Shown piece after piece: positions 51,520 through 63,548 of a DNA stretch of 64,000 nucleotides. The notes below the pieces were generated by a model, which was not told the DNA's origin, made no database searches, and worked only from the letters and a program-made list of their open reading frames with translations. Positions within the stretch are counted from its first letter, which is position 1. The number at the start of each line of letters is the position of its first letter. Source of the DNA: Chaunax sp. Z400. Taxonomy: Eukaryota > Chordata > Actinopteri > Lophiiformes > Chaunacidae. The stretch covers positions 8,542,855 to 8,606,854 of the forward strand of contig CM075204.1 in the NCBI GenBank assembly GCA_037577475.1, written 5' to 3'. The translations under genes and the position numbers were made by a program.

Positions 51520-54500
51520 TCAGACCTGCTCACCGAGGTCCAAAACCCGAAACTTGTCCAGGTTGTAGAAGCAGGCCTTGACGACCCGCCCGCCGAAATA
51601 CCGTCCGTTCAGATCCACCACGGCTGCAGAGAAGAGAGAACGATGGCGTCAGACAGATCAGCCTTTCAACTGTAGGATCAGCGTTACCATACTATAGAAA
51701 AACAATAAATCTGCCTTTAGATACATATACAGGGTGCGACACTATAATATAGCTTTTGTATTTATTTGAACTTGTGTCCCCCAGAATGCCTTTTGGTAAA
51801 ATCCTGTGCAGATTTATCATGTTTGTATTCTCTGTGACTGTAATTCATTTCACTGTAAATGGAACACACAATGGAACAATGAGTTGCATCTCTTGTTCTT
51901 TTGGGTTATATTCTGTTGCATTAGCACCAGTGGAAACATTTGGCTGACATCAGTTATCTACAGGAGGAAGTGAAACACACCAAACAAACATAAACCCCGG
52001 TCGTCTCATCGTTTCACGGTGGACTGTCCTTCACCCTCCCAGGCTGTGGCCTCTGGTTCTAAGAAGAAATGATTTGTGGAACAAACTGTTGTGGCGAGCA
52101 GCTGAGTGATGCAAACGGTTTGCTCTAAGTGTCAGTGATAAAAGCCTCAGAAAGAAAAACAACTCCGTTTGGATCTCACACTTCTCCAAAAAAAAAAAGG
52201 AAAAAAAGAGAAATATGTGGCATCCATGTTGTTTCCCAGAATTGCCGCCTGTGTGAGCCAACAAAGTTCACTCACACACCAATGTGACTTTCCATTAAAG
52301 ACAGACGAGTGAAACCGTGTTCAGTCCCGTCTGCCTGGCAGCGTTTACCTTATCAATAAAATAGACCACCTCACATTGCCTGTACCCACCAACGCTATCC
52401 AATCCACCATATAAGGCACTTATCAATCTCCGTCAGCACATTTCATAAACTACATTTCACTCGTGTGTGCGCACCACAGCTCCAATGTGTCGACACTCAG
52501 TGTACAAAACAAAGATGCAAGAGATCAGACTGATTATTTAGCTGCAAATCCCATCACATCCTGAATCCCACGCAGTGTGAAGAAGGGAGAATATATTGTT
52601 TTGAGATGATCGACACTCCTCAAATGTCTGTATGCTGAATAAGACACTACTACACTACTTGTAGTTTTTACATTACATAAACCAAGATGTAGCATCTTCA
52701 TTATTAAGCCTTAAATGTGTGTTAGCTAAGGCTTTTGGCTGCAGCTTCAAATGTAAGGAGGACATGAACCGCTGTCAATATCCTCATCTAGCTTTTAGCA
52801 GAGAGTTAATCCTGTGTGCATATTTTACAAAATCTTCAACTTTTCCCAGTTTCCTTAGAATTTGACGATCTTATGAAGGTGTGGCACAAACTGATTTTGA
52901 ATTCAAGTCACATCCAGAGTAAATTAAAAATGATTTTGCGCCACATTCACCACCATTCCAGGAAACCACTTTAAATAAGGTCAAGGGTCAGATGTTACCC
53001 TGATGCCCCATCAGGGCTCCTCCCATAGAAACGATCATATCGATGAATTTACAGATAACATGAACAAAAGTTAATCTGAGACTTGATAAAGTCAAAGGAG
53101 GACGTTAGGCGGAGCTGAGCTCCAACTCTCGTCTTTACAGCTGCCTGGTCATACCTAACCTGAGACCTCTGACCGTCCTACAAAGACAGAGCACCCAACA
53201 GGAGACATTCTCTCCTGAGGGCAATAAAATGTTTTACCATCATTAGAAATAGATCGTGACACTCATGAATGCAGCTCTCCACATCAGTCTGTGAATGTCT
53301 GTCCTGCTTTTTCTGGGGGCTGTAATGTCTGCAGGGAGACGGTTGGGTTGCTGGGCCACAAGTGATGTAACACCTCAGGGAGCGGAGTATCACCTGGTTT
53401 TTGATCTGGGCCAACCCATTTAGACTGGGACACACTTTCACCTCAAATATTAGAGCGGTTATACAACGCAAGGACGAAATTAATGCAGCTACATTAAATC
53501 GATCGCCCACCAAAAAAAAACAAAAAAATGGTTGCTTACATAACAAAATGCCATTCTGCTTCCAATATGTGTCAGAGAAAAGTCAGAGTGGAAATGTGGA
53601 AGATTTTTCAGACAAATGCAGGCTCAAGTTTGGTGCATCAACACATTTCATTTCCACATTTTGCTCCTGTGACATTTAACCTATTTTGAGGCAACATGAC
53701 CTGAAGCAGGAGTTATTGTAGAAACAAATCTTCTGCCACTGAAGCTTCAAGTTTTAAGTGTTGAGCCAATAAGATGACCTATGAGCAAACCTCTGTCAGG
53801 TTTGTGCCCATATGACAACTAAACACTGACCTTTGATGGCTGACTCCACCCTCTCAAACTCCAGAAATATCCTGACGGCTTCATCATCTAGCACCTCTGC
53901 AATCTGAGGAGACAAGTGGGTTTTTTCTGTGAGAGTCCTTTTTTGATCAACACATTCACGTCATGCTCTGTAGGCCTCGCCTCTCACCTCAAAAATGACA
54001 CATTTGACCACTTTGCCGTATTTCTCACACTCTTCTTTGGTCTCTCCCTCCAGATCTTCGTCCACCTCTCCTCTGCCCACCATGTTCTGCGAGACAAACA
54101 CACACATCAGGCCTAGATACGTGATCTCAAATTCTGATGAATCCACAAGAAACTCAAATACAATTTTACAGCATAAACCTCAACTTATTGAAAGATATAA
54201 AGTACATATTAAGTTTTTATTATTTTGTAAAAACCATGATTCCAAAAATGTTGTGACGCTCTGTAAAATATTAACAAAAAAAAGAATGTGATAATTTCCT
54301 AATCCTTTTTGACATTCAGTTTAATTTGAAAATAGTATTAAGACAACATATCTAAAGTTGTACCATTGATTATTGTGAATATACGTTTATTCTGAATTTT
54401 ATGCCAGCAACACGCAAAAAAAAGGGGGGGGGAGGGACAAAAGACTGAGAAAGTTGTATGACGCTCAAAAACATCTGATTGGATCATCCCTCAGGTAAAG

Positions 54501-57500
54501 AGATTAACAGAAAATTAAAAAAAATTAACAGGTGATAGTATCATTATCAGTGTGAAAGGGGCATCCTCCAAAGAATCAGTCATTAAGTCATTAGTTTTTG
54601 TGTAATCCTGCTAACAAACAAACAAACAAACAAACCAAAGCATCACATCACCTCCTTGGTGGAGGTAACAATCAGTGTCCTCTCTTCCCAAACAATTACT
54701 GAGTGTTGTTAAAAGAAAAGGTGATGTAACACAATGGTAAACATGAGCGTGTCCCTACTTTTTGAAATGTGTTGCAGGCATCATATTCAGAATGAGCATA
54801 AAAACAACAACATTGTTTTGTAATTGTAAAAAAACAATAAAGTTTATCAGTTTGAAGATTAAATATCTCATTTTACTGCATTTAGGTATTTATTTACTGG
54901 CATTTTACATAATATTCCTACTTTTTTGGAATCGGGGTTGGAATTTTACGCAGCATGATGTAAAAGTCTGCAATCAAACTGCATTAAAAGGTTTTCTATT
55001 GTCTCCATTTTCTAACTTCTGATGAATATGAGTTACATTTGACAATGAGTTGTATTTTACGCGCTGAAGTGATGATATTTGCTGTTGATACTTGGCTGAA
55101 AACAAGGCGAGGACTCATCACAAAGACGCAACCTAAACAATTACTCTTCGTGTCATTCTGCGACACTGATCCAATCCAGAAACCAGCATTTAAGAACACA
55201 CACACACAAACAAACACACACACACACAGACCTACCCTCAGCAGCACCACTTTAGTCGGGTTTTTGAGGATCTCTGTGAGCGGGTTAGCCTCCGACTTCT
55301 TGGAAGAGTCCGCTGGTTGGATGGAAACAGAAACAAAGGTCACGCTCTTTCTCCACAAAGAACGTTCTCAGGCGGCAGGTGAGCTCGACAGAACAGCCTA
55401 CAATGTGCAACACGAAGCGCAGTCCTATTGTACTGAGTATTATTGAATGTGTGCGATAAATCAAACAATTCAGAAAAGGTTTCATTCAAAAGCTGTTCAA
55501 AGACACGGTTCTGTGTTTGCTGAGCCTTTGTGATTTTCGCTTTTTTCTGTCACGTCTGGCTGGTTTTGTCACATCTGAACACTGCCTTTATTGTGTTACA
55601 CATGCTGCTGAGGAAACACTCAAAGGGTCACTCGTGCAGCGACAGAATTGTTAGTATTCCTGGGGAACTGACTAGGTAGAAGAGGGATAAATGTCTCTCT
55701 CAAAGGGAACACTGAAAAATCACACACGCGCTTGTAAAGTGCATATTACCAAAGAACTTCTCAGATTGTTCTTGGTTCAATTCGGACAATGAGACCAGTG
55801 ATAGTCGGAGTGGTAATCAGGGAGAGGACGTCTCAATGTGACTGTAATCTTGACTGATAACAGGGATTCATGGTGATTAGCTGCACAAATTCCTACAAAC
55901 AATGAACTCATACAACTACAGCAGCTGAGATGAAAACAGAGCAGAGATGAGCCTGGATTCAAACCATGTTGTCTGGTGGTCAAAAGTAAACACTGCACTC
56001 AGAATGAAACAAAGGATAAAAATGACATCCTATAAAAAAAAAAAGGCTGATGTCTTGTTAAGCCATTTCACCTCTGATGAATAGCATATTCTCATGTTTT
56101 TATATCACTGTTACCACTGAGACAGAACCATGTGGACTATTTCCAACAGTGATATCAATCTTCACACACGACTCTGGCAGAAAGCAATTTTTCCCAAAAA
56201 TGTTTGAACAATTCCTTAGAGGCAATTTGAGCATGTAGTGTGGATTTTGCTCGATTTCTTTATTGTCTAGCGGTTAGGAGAAATGCTTAAAAGAATGAGT
56301 AAAACTAAAAGATGCAGGCGAGTCTGAATTAGGAGCAGAGACAAGATTTAGTAAAGACTGAATTAAAACAAAAAAAAAAAAAAAAACGAGCAAAGACTGC
56401 AAGTGTCGGTGTTATGAGCACACAACCGGCAGTAAACCGTGCAAAAAAACTATGAACACAGAATAATAATCACACAGAATTCTTCAGGATTGGATAATGT
56501 GGGAAAGACTCAGCTTTTAACAGACACTAAATCACTACTTCGATAGATAAACACACACGGATAAAAAAAAAAGAAAAAGATGCAGACACTCAAACACACG
56601 AGTTTCTAAAATGAAACCCCAGCTGGACAGTACACCCTGTGTAACAGCAGAGAGTAAATGGGAGTGGAGGCCAACCTGCAGAGCCTCCGCCTGAAGTCTC
56701 AGCAGCACCTGATTGGCTGGACCCTGCTGCTCAATCGCATACACAAACACACAAAATGAAAAAGATAAAGACATGCACACAAAATCACTGTAAAACATCT
56801 GACTTATCCTGGAATGACATCATGACAGCTGCAGATCTAAAATATGCAAGACAGGAAAGCTTCTGTTGCAACTGAAAGCCAATGACACAGAGTGAGAACA
56901 AAGAGACAAAGAGGCCGTGGAGACAACGTGAGACACGGTCGGTTCATGCAACTGACAAGTGAAAAGGACTTCAGAGGAAGCAGAATAAAGTTTTAAAAAG
57001 TGGAAAAAGAATGTGGGATATAAAACATTGATCATCAGAGGAGAAAATTGGCAGCAAAAAAAATCTTTCAAGATAAATAGATACACAAAGACAGGACTTA
57101 CGTTTTTCTTTTTTTTCTTTTCTTTTTTTCTTCTACACAAAGACATTACTTACGTTTCTCTGCAGCATCGCCTATGATGATCTTTCCACCTCTCTTGCTG
57201 GTCTTCTCCACAGACAGCGCCGTGCTGAGGCCCTGCTCGTGTTTCCCCAGACCCTGGCCTTCTTTAAATCCGTACTTCTGCATGATCTTATGGGCCACCG
57301 TACCTCTGTGGGAGAAGATAGGGAGATAAAAATGTCTGGATTACAACAGAGTGATTAGAGATGTTGGTCCATACCATCATTCAACATCTCAGATCTGCAT
57401 GTTTGAACCATCACAAAACTCTCACACTGCCAAAGCGCTGACTGCGACAAATCTACAGCCTTACAAAAATTAATGAATCAATATTGATTGAAACCAGCTA

Positions 57501-60500
57501 ATCTGTTACCTGATTAATGTTGATGCATTGCATTTGGTCAAAACACTAACTGAGATTGATAAATATGAAAATTACATGCAGTAAATCTACTTTGGATGGT
57601 GCATATCATGTATAAAAATAAACCCTAAACCCCTTCTTCCATTCAAAATCAATGTAAGTTCTAAAACGCAAACAGAATTCTGCCTGCTGTGTGTGTGTTT
57701 GTGTCACACCCACCCCATGTTGGCCAGGAAGGAGCTGGTTGGCCCGGGTGGTGAACGTGGTCGGTCTGAGTCGTCATATATAGGCGGAGGAATGGCGGCC
57801 TTTGGGCCTCTGGCAGGACGACCTTCATCCTCGAAGGAGAATGATGAGCCTGAAAAAGTGGAAACACAAACACTATCGATATGAACTGAGGAGCACAACC
57901 AGATTAGTTTTCAGCTCTGTCATTATTCACTGTTGTCAACCGGAGTAAATATTTCACCCTGTTATTATCGTCTCCATCAAGGAGGATATGTTTTCTCCCA
58001 TGGCTGTCGTTGGTTTCTTAGTTTGTTTGTCTGTTAACAGGATTATGTAAAAGCTACTGAGCTGTTTCCCACAAAATGTAGTGGAGTAATAGTGTACATA
58101 AAAGCAATATCTTACATTGACTTTCATGTCCACTATTTATGACCTGATCTGTTTTCATGACTAATCATTTATGTAATCAGACTCCTGTCCTTCCCTTTTC
58201 TTTTATTCTTCCATTATAAAAGCTAGAAAGACATGTGTAGGACTGTTCATCCCTTGCAGAGGTTTGAGTTCTACTGAGTGCTTTTCTCTGTTGTACATCT
58301 GTTCAGTTTCATTAGTTTATTTTTACTTTTTTTAACACTATGAACTAATGATGATGCCGAAGCAAGAAACAAGACTCTGACTGCAGAAGCCTGGATTTAA
58401 TTTTGCTTAGTAGAGATTTTGACCTCCACTATAAAGACACAATCTCTGATGTAGACAAATCGATGCTGCCCCCTGCTGCTAATTTAACAGACTACTAACA
58501 GGTTGTTTCACCATAATCTCAGATGTGAAGATGACAGAGTGATTCATGCGTGTTCAACTCTTACAGTTAACATGACATTCCAGGGACCAAATCAAAATTC
58601 CCATCACTCCCTACTGGATCACCATAACAAAAACTGTACAAGTTCCAATATGTTTTGTTTTGTTTTAGTCATGGGTTTAAAACAGAGAACTTGTAATTTT
58701 TCGCTTATTTCTGTGCATTTACTTTGTTAATGTTTAAAACCGACACAGTTTCAACTGATGGATCACAAAACTTACCATCCTTGTCCACAAGTGAAGATGG
58801 AGGTGCGATAGCTGCCCCGCCCATACCTGGGAGAAAGACAGAGAAACTAATGATGCATCATATTACAGTACAGACGTTTAGTTTTTGTTTTGGCTTGAAC
58901 ATGATAATGGTGACACAGAGAGCTGCGAAAATTCAATGTCTTCATTCTATGTTTCCATGTTGTCGTGTTATTGATCACTGCTAAAATATTTGGTGCATTT
59001 TTTTCTCTCCTTTAAATACCTGGGTGGTATTACACTCCTGTAGTGACATATTTCTCAACTTGTGACCAAAGAAAAGCATGTAAAGCTCACACAGAGAATC
59101 CACATGGAAGGAAAGGTCTGTGTTTGAAATCTAAAACTGATTTCTTTACTCTGGAGAGACTTAATCAGATGGAGACACATGATGACAAAATCATCTGGTC
59201 TTCAGGATACAGTCCTGACTCAGGACAGGATTGATGAATACATGAACACCTCTGAGGATGGTGAATACTTCTAAAGGCACTCTATATGTAAAGGTTGAAT
59301 TACTTACTTCGTTTCCTCTTTTCTTTTTCATATTCTTCGTCTTCATCGGAGTCACCCTCTGTGGGGAAACGAGAGAAACCACTCGGAGCTCCACCCTCGT
59401 GTCTTTCTTTTCTCCTCCTGCAACACACCAAGTTCCAAGATTTAAACTGCTGTGTTCCTGAAAATATTCAGTGCAGTACACTCTGATCAATTACTATTAC
59501 ATGACAAATACTCTAACTAGAAACCTAGAACACTGTCCTGGGTTTGGTCCCGTGTTCTGGCTACAAGCGTGAAATTACAGATGCATTAAGATCCCAAAGG
59601 ATTATTTAAGTGGATGAATAGATCATTTCCAGTATTTTATCCACACACTGATCACTTTTGCCTCCTGGTTAACATTCCCTCTTAATCCCTGTTGCTGTTT
59701 TATCCCTAGATGAGTATGGCAGTACTTTTCTCTCTCCTCGATCTCCTTCTGCCTCTCCTGCTCCCTCTGCCGCTGCCGTTCTTCCCGGTGTCGCTTCATC
59801 ACCTTCTCATAGTCATTGGGGAACATTGGATCGTACTCATCCGCCAATGGAATCAACACATCGCCGGATGAGAAACCACTGGGCACAGGATCCTGAAGGA
59901 TGCACAAAAATACACAGGACAGGTCCAAATCATGAGAGTGAGATACTTATTTACAAACAGATATATATAATTTAATACAGATAGTTATGTTGATGCAGCT
60001 ACTAATACATACATACACTGCTCTGTATCACATAATTAACGCAACATGGTTATGTTTTCACTCTGTATCTTTTGCTGAGATCAAGCACAGTTTTACAGAT
60101 CTGAATATTTTCTTGCACAAGTACATTCTGAGGTCTGTCAGTATGCAATGTTTTAGGACGGAATCTACGTTTTATAAATGTCCACTGATGTCCAGGTCCA
60201 CTAGATAAGACAGACCTTGAGTCCAGCTGCAGCATGTGGAGGAGTGTCTGTGATCTGTCTCTCCTCACTGGAGCCTCCTCTCTTCAGATCAATGACCGGA
60301 GCCAAGACAGTGGTCTGCTTCATACGCTGGGTCTGCACACATGAACAAAATCACAGTCATAACATATACACACACTGGGCTTATACTCTTTCCTTGTTGT
60401 AACTGTTTGGCATCCTGAATGCTTTTAACACATTTGTTGTGAATTGAACTCACCTTTTCCCATTTCTCATTAACACGGCTACATGGTTATTTCATGTTGT

Positions 60501-60668
60501 TTAGCACACAAATACATGCATGTACTGGTATTGCAATGTGCCTACCTTGGCCTGGGTCAGAGCCGCCTTCTTCACCTTCAGCTGTGATTGCAGCAGCTTG
60601 AAGTTCTTGGACCAGCCTTCGGTCTTGGTGTCACTGGCACCAACACCGAGATCATCATACAGTGACAT
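51520..60668 (-). CDS. rbm17: RNA-binding motif protein 17 (splicing factor 45, SPF45)
   Basis: Nuclear splicing factor that helps choose 3' splice sites and binds ULM motifs of U2AF65, SF1 and SF3B1 through its UHM domain. Coding exons (minus): 60546-60668, 60216-60332, 59726-59892, 59308-59417, 58776-58826, 57714-57849, 57154-57305, 55236-55312, 53988-54086, 53831-53903, 51520-51623; 1209 nt, 402 residues (human 401). The protein starts MSLYDDLGV, has the acidic/basic charged stretch EERQRQREQERQKEIEE, a G-patch (about 235-280, with GFKEGQGLGKHEQGLS) and a C-terminal UHM-type RRM in which RYF (376-378) replaces an RNP1 aromatic. It ends VLDLGEQV. All frames join with GT-AG introns. A 5' UTR intron is indicated by 'tctgcag' just upstream of the start exon (boundary at 60693). 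The gene is head-to-head with the IL15RA-like gene. Confidence 0.96.
54590..54670 (-). repeat. Reverse fragment of MITE-like family in rbm17 intron
   Basis: Contains 'gtaatcctgctaacaaac', (aaac)n and 'cacctccttggtggaggt', the reverse complement of the start of the copies at 22505 and 57965. The terminal 'cacctcc..ggaggt' can pair with itself. Confidence 0.7.
55197..55228. repeat. CA-rich microsatellite in rbm17 intron
   Basis: Imperfect (CA)n interrupted by 'aaacaaa', directly downstream in gene sense of the donor of exon 55236-55312. Confidence 0.85.
57085..57165 (-). repeat. rbm17: Tandem duplication of a 5' splice site in rbm17
   Basis: In gene sense the end of exon 57154-57305 reads 'gagaaac' + 'gtaagtaatgtctttgtgta'. 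After an A-rich spacer the sequence 'gaaaaac' + 'gtaagtcctgtctttgtgta' repeats it 52 nt downstream. The annotated upstream donor keeps the protein in frame; use of the second would read K-R-K-stop, so it would truncate RBM17 before its UHM domain. Confidence 0.75.
57965..58285 (+). mobile_element. MITE-like element in rbm17 intron
   Basis: Starts 'ctccatcaaggaggatatgt', continues 'gtctgttaacaggattatgt', and ends 'ttgcagaggtttgagttcta' then 'ctgagtgctttt'. Diverged copy of the 22505 family, antisense to rbm17. Confidence 0.65.
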
Positions 60669-60693
60669 TACTGCCCGTCAGCGGTTCTGTTTC

Positions 60694-61652
60694 CTGCAGA
60701 CACGGATACAAGTTTCATTTGACACAGTCTCAACTATCTTCAGGGGCATCATTTCGCTCTGATACGTTTATATAGAAACTGACGTATTTATCGCATTCAT
60801 TACGTACATCGACATATTTCTCTTCTAAACATGTTTGGTAAGAAGTAAACTATCTTGAACCCAAGGAGGCCAGTCGACACAGGTTAAATACTAACTAATT
60901 TAGCTAACATTAGCTAATGCTAGCATGGCTACATAAAGCTATGTACCTGCTTCTAAACGAAATATGAGAGAAAGAAACGTTGTTTTGTCTTATTTTCAAC
61001 ATACCGGTTTAAGAAATACCTGGATATTAACTACATGTAAGTGCCTATAACATAAAAAGGTTTAACAGCACATTTGATGTAGCGTTAGCTCCTCGCTGTG
61101 CCAAGCGGAAGGCAGAACGACAACAAAAGTTAGCACGGCAGTCAACGACTTGTGGCCAATTACTGCTCTTGCCCCACCTAGCGACTGGAAGACTACGCCC
61201 TCACTGCTGGAGTGCAGTACACTTCAATGTACTCACCATAAAAACGCACGAGAAGAATGATCTTTAATGAATCTCTGTTCGTATAAGATAACACATATGG
61301 ATAGTGTAAATGTATGTTTGACAGATGGAAGATAAAACAGCCATATGAGCCAATAGTTTAAGTGTGGTTTTGCAGCGAACTACAAACATGGCGTCTGCAG
61401 GCACCGGTATTCGAAGACGACCCAGGTTAGAACCAATCAGAGACAGAATTTGGCCAATAGCATGGCGGGTCTGTAAGCAATAGCAGACCATGTGATCCAC
61501 CGTGATCCACCCACTGCATATCAATAGTAGGATGCGCACCGAAAGTGAAAGTCAGTGCCAGAGGCTCAGTCTGTGTCAGTACACCGTAGTGATGGACTGA
61601 GCGGTTGTGGTTTATCTGGCGGGCATGTTTTAATTCTCCAAAGAGCTGTCAG
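60694..61652. promoter_or_regulatory. Head-to-head promoter region of rbm17 and il15ra-like gene
   Basis: The divergent start codons are about 1 kb apart. The interval has CCAAT boxes at 61156-61160, 61350-61354, 61433-61437 and 61454-61458, and a YY1-like AACATGGCGTC at about 61385-61395, typical of TATA-less housekeeping or bidirectional promoters. The 5' non-coding exon(s) of rbm17 must lie here, since the coding start exon is preceded by an acceptor at 60694-60700. Candidate donors exist near 60946, 61018 and 61230 (minus strand) but I could not choose between them. Confidence 0.65.
61541..61552 (+). promoter_or_regulatory. ISRE / IRF-binding element upstream of il15ra-like gene
   Basis: GAAAGTGAAAGT is a perfect match to the IRF/ISRE consensus GAAANNGAAANN. 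It lies about 100 bp before the start codon of the IL15RA-like gene. Interferon and IRF1 induction of IL15RA is known in mammals; direct control here is inferred from the site alone. Confidence 0.75.
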
Positions 61653-63548
61653 ATGGATCTGCGTCCCCCTTTATTCTCAGTCTGTGTTATAATGATCTGT
61701 CTGCTCGGGGCTCCGTGCTGTGGTAAGTGCAAAACATACTCACCCCACTTCACACATAAGAGTATGTTCGAATACTGTATTAGGAGTATTATAGGATAGG
61801 GGACAATAGAAAACCAGGCCTCTTTAGTTGACAATAAATTTTCAGAGTCAGCTCTGCAACATTGGATTTTAGTTTGAAACTTGTACCTTGTGGCGCAATA
61901 GATGTTTTTTTTTTTTTTTTTAAAGCACCGGGTAATGACATGAACTGATCCTTTTGAATATTGGTGAACAATATTTGAAGTGAGAAGTACTCTGTTGACT
62001 TGTGTTCAAGTGTCACGAATCTAAGCATGTACTAGAAAGCATATTCTGGAGTTACAGTAAAGGAAAAAGTTAACAAGTCCTATATTATGTGGAGAGTTGC
62101 CAAAAAAAAACCTGAAATTGAACGATGACTCATTCATGACTGAAACCTCTTCCAGAGGGCCTTTTTGTTTTTTAGTTCTACCATTTCCTCTGATTTTCTT
62201 CTTTTGCCAACAGAAACGAGAAGTAATAAAACCTTCTAAGGTCAATAATTTCCATTTTCTCTTGTTGCCCTCTCTGTGTGAATCTCTGCACCCATGTTTT
62301 AATTAAGCAACAAAATGTTTGTTTTCTTCCAGATGAAATCAACTTTCCGTGCCCAGAAATCCCCATTAGGAATCTGACTGAATCTCCACCAAGGACCTGC
62401 TTCCAGATTAATGACCATTTCCGCTACACCTGTGTGGAAGGTTACCTGAGGAAGGCGGGAACCTCCAGTCTCACCAGATGCAGGCGAATTAACAGTGATC
62501 CACAGTGGACACAGGCCTCCGTTCAGTGTATACGTAAGATTTAATTGTTGTTTGCCTTTACACGACTCACAAAATACACATGTATTAAGGAGAAAACTGC
62601 AGTACATACCTCTCTCCTTTAAGACAACAGTGCTGTGATCCAGCAATGACACCATATATTAGGTTTATTGGGGGAAAAAAATTATTTATCAGAGATTACC
62701 AATAACCTAATCAAATAAAAATAGTTTAAAAAGCCCTCAAAATAATTCCACTGAATTACATCAATTCTAAGAGCACACAATTGTAGGTCAGTTGTTGTTA
62801 AAACACGATGCCAAACTTCATAGACTTACTTTAACAGTAGAATCTCAAAGGTTTTTTTTTCTGTTAAGGTCTAAATGTACAAAAGGCCTCCATGTTCGAA
62901 CTCCAAGACAAACACCACTGCTGACCCAAAAGCACAAGAAACGTCAGCTCCACATACATGTTTATCAGATGCTCACCTCTAAGACTTGTATTGAAAAGCA
63001 TTAAGCTTTAAGAAAAAAATGACACATGCAGAAAAGTTGGAATTAAACCCAAAAAGTAGCAAAAATCCATTAAATCCACGACAGTAAGATTCAAACCCAG
63101 CTGGCCTGCGTGGGAGTGGATCGTCACAACCATAGGACCTGGTTGTATGACATAGGTACTGAGTCTAAATAAGCCTCTTTATCTTTTGCCAGTGAGGGTG
63201 GCTCCTATACTTTTCAGTGAGAAGTTGTTCGAATTTCTGTAGGGACTTTATTCTGCAGATGCCGGTGGACACAGTCTGTGATTCGACCAGCTGCTCTTGT
63301 GGCATATCCGTTCGGTGGAACATACACAGCACATACTAATATGTTGGTAAACTCCCTTGGTAAAGAATATGGTCATAATGTGATGTATAATACAGTAGTC
63401 CCCCAACTTTTTTAATTTTTTTGCATTAAGACTAAGTTTATGTGTTATTTATTCGTAATTTCAGATGAACACATTTTTAAAAACATTCGTTGTGTTTCAG
63501 CCGACCCGAGGCGAACCACAACACGGCCTCCAAAGACCACAAGAACAA
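61653..63548 (+). CDS. il15ra: Interleukin-15 receptor alpha-like gene, 5' part
   Basis: Type I membrane receptor chain that binds IL-15 through one sushi (CCP) domain and presents it in trans. Exons in the window: 61653-61722 (signal peptide MDLRPPLFSVCVIMICLLG..., donor gtaagt), 62333-62533 (whole sushi domain, PCPEIPIRNL to ASVQCI) and 63501-63548 (Pro/Thr/Arg-rich start of the stalk, PRRTTTRPPKTTRT). Later exons (stalk, membrane segment, tail) lie outside. The block RKAGTSSL is shared with mammalian IL15RA (KRKAGTSSL), which favours IL15RA over IL2RA, whose first sushi domain lacks it. Linkage to rbm17 and pfkfb3 fits both, as the two receptors are adjacent in mammals. The domain has five cysteines rather than four (extra one in PPRTCFQI). 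The start was set at the first in-frame ATG; frame-compatible sequence upstream of it begins with no ATG. Confidence 0.85.
62770..62985 (+). mobile_element. Tc1-like transposase fragment in il15ra-like intron
   Basis: The frame at 62792-63004 encodes GLHVRTPRQTPLLTQKHKKR, resembling the inter-domain segment of Tc1 transposases (typical GLHGRRPRKKPLL...HKKARL). The DNA also aligns with 18800-18910 (shared 'acttcatagact', 'tttactagtaga'-like, 'aggtctaaat'), so both come from related elements. No catalytic residues remain. Confidence 0.65.

Noticed and set aside
53178..53546. 122-codon minus-strand frame
   Set aside because: It lies in the rbm17 intron between 51623 and 53831 and shows no family similarity or splice context.
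55039..55446. 135-codon plus-strand frame
   Set aside because: It is antisense to rbm17 exon 55236-55312, whose minus-strand frame and splice sites are clear.
61388..61480. Short frame starting MASAGTGIRRRPR upstream of the il15ra-like gene
   Set aside because: Only about 31 codons, inside the CCAAT-box promoter region; the ATGGCG is better explained as a YY1-like site, though an upstream frame in a 5' UTR is not excluded.
61605..61652. Upstream extension of the il15ra-like frame
   Set aside because: The frame is open but starts with TTG, not ATG; the ATG at 61653 begins a proper signal peptide.
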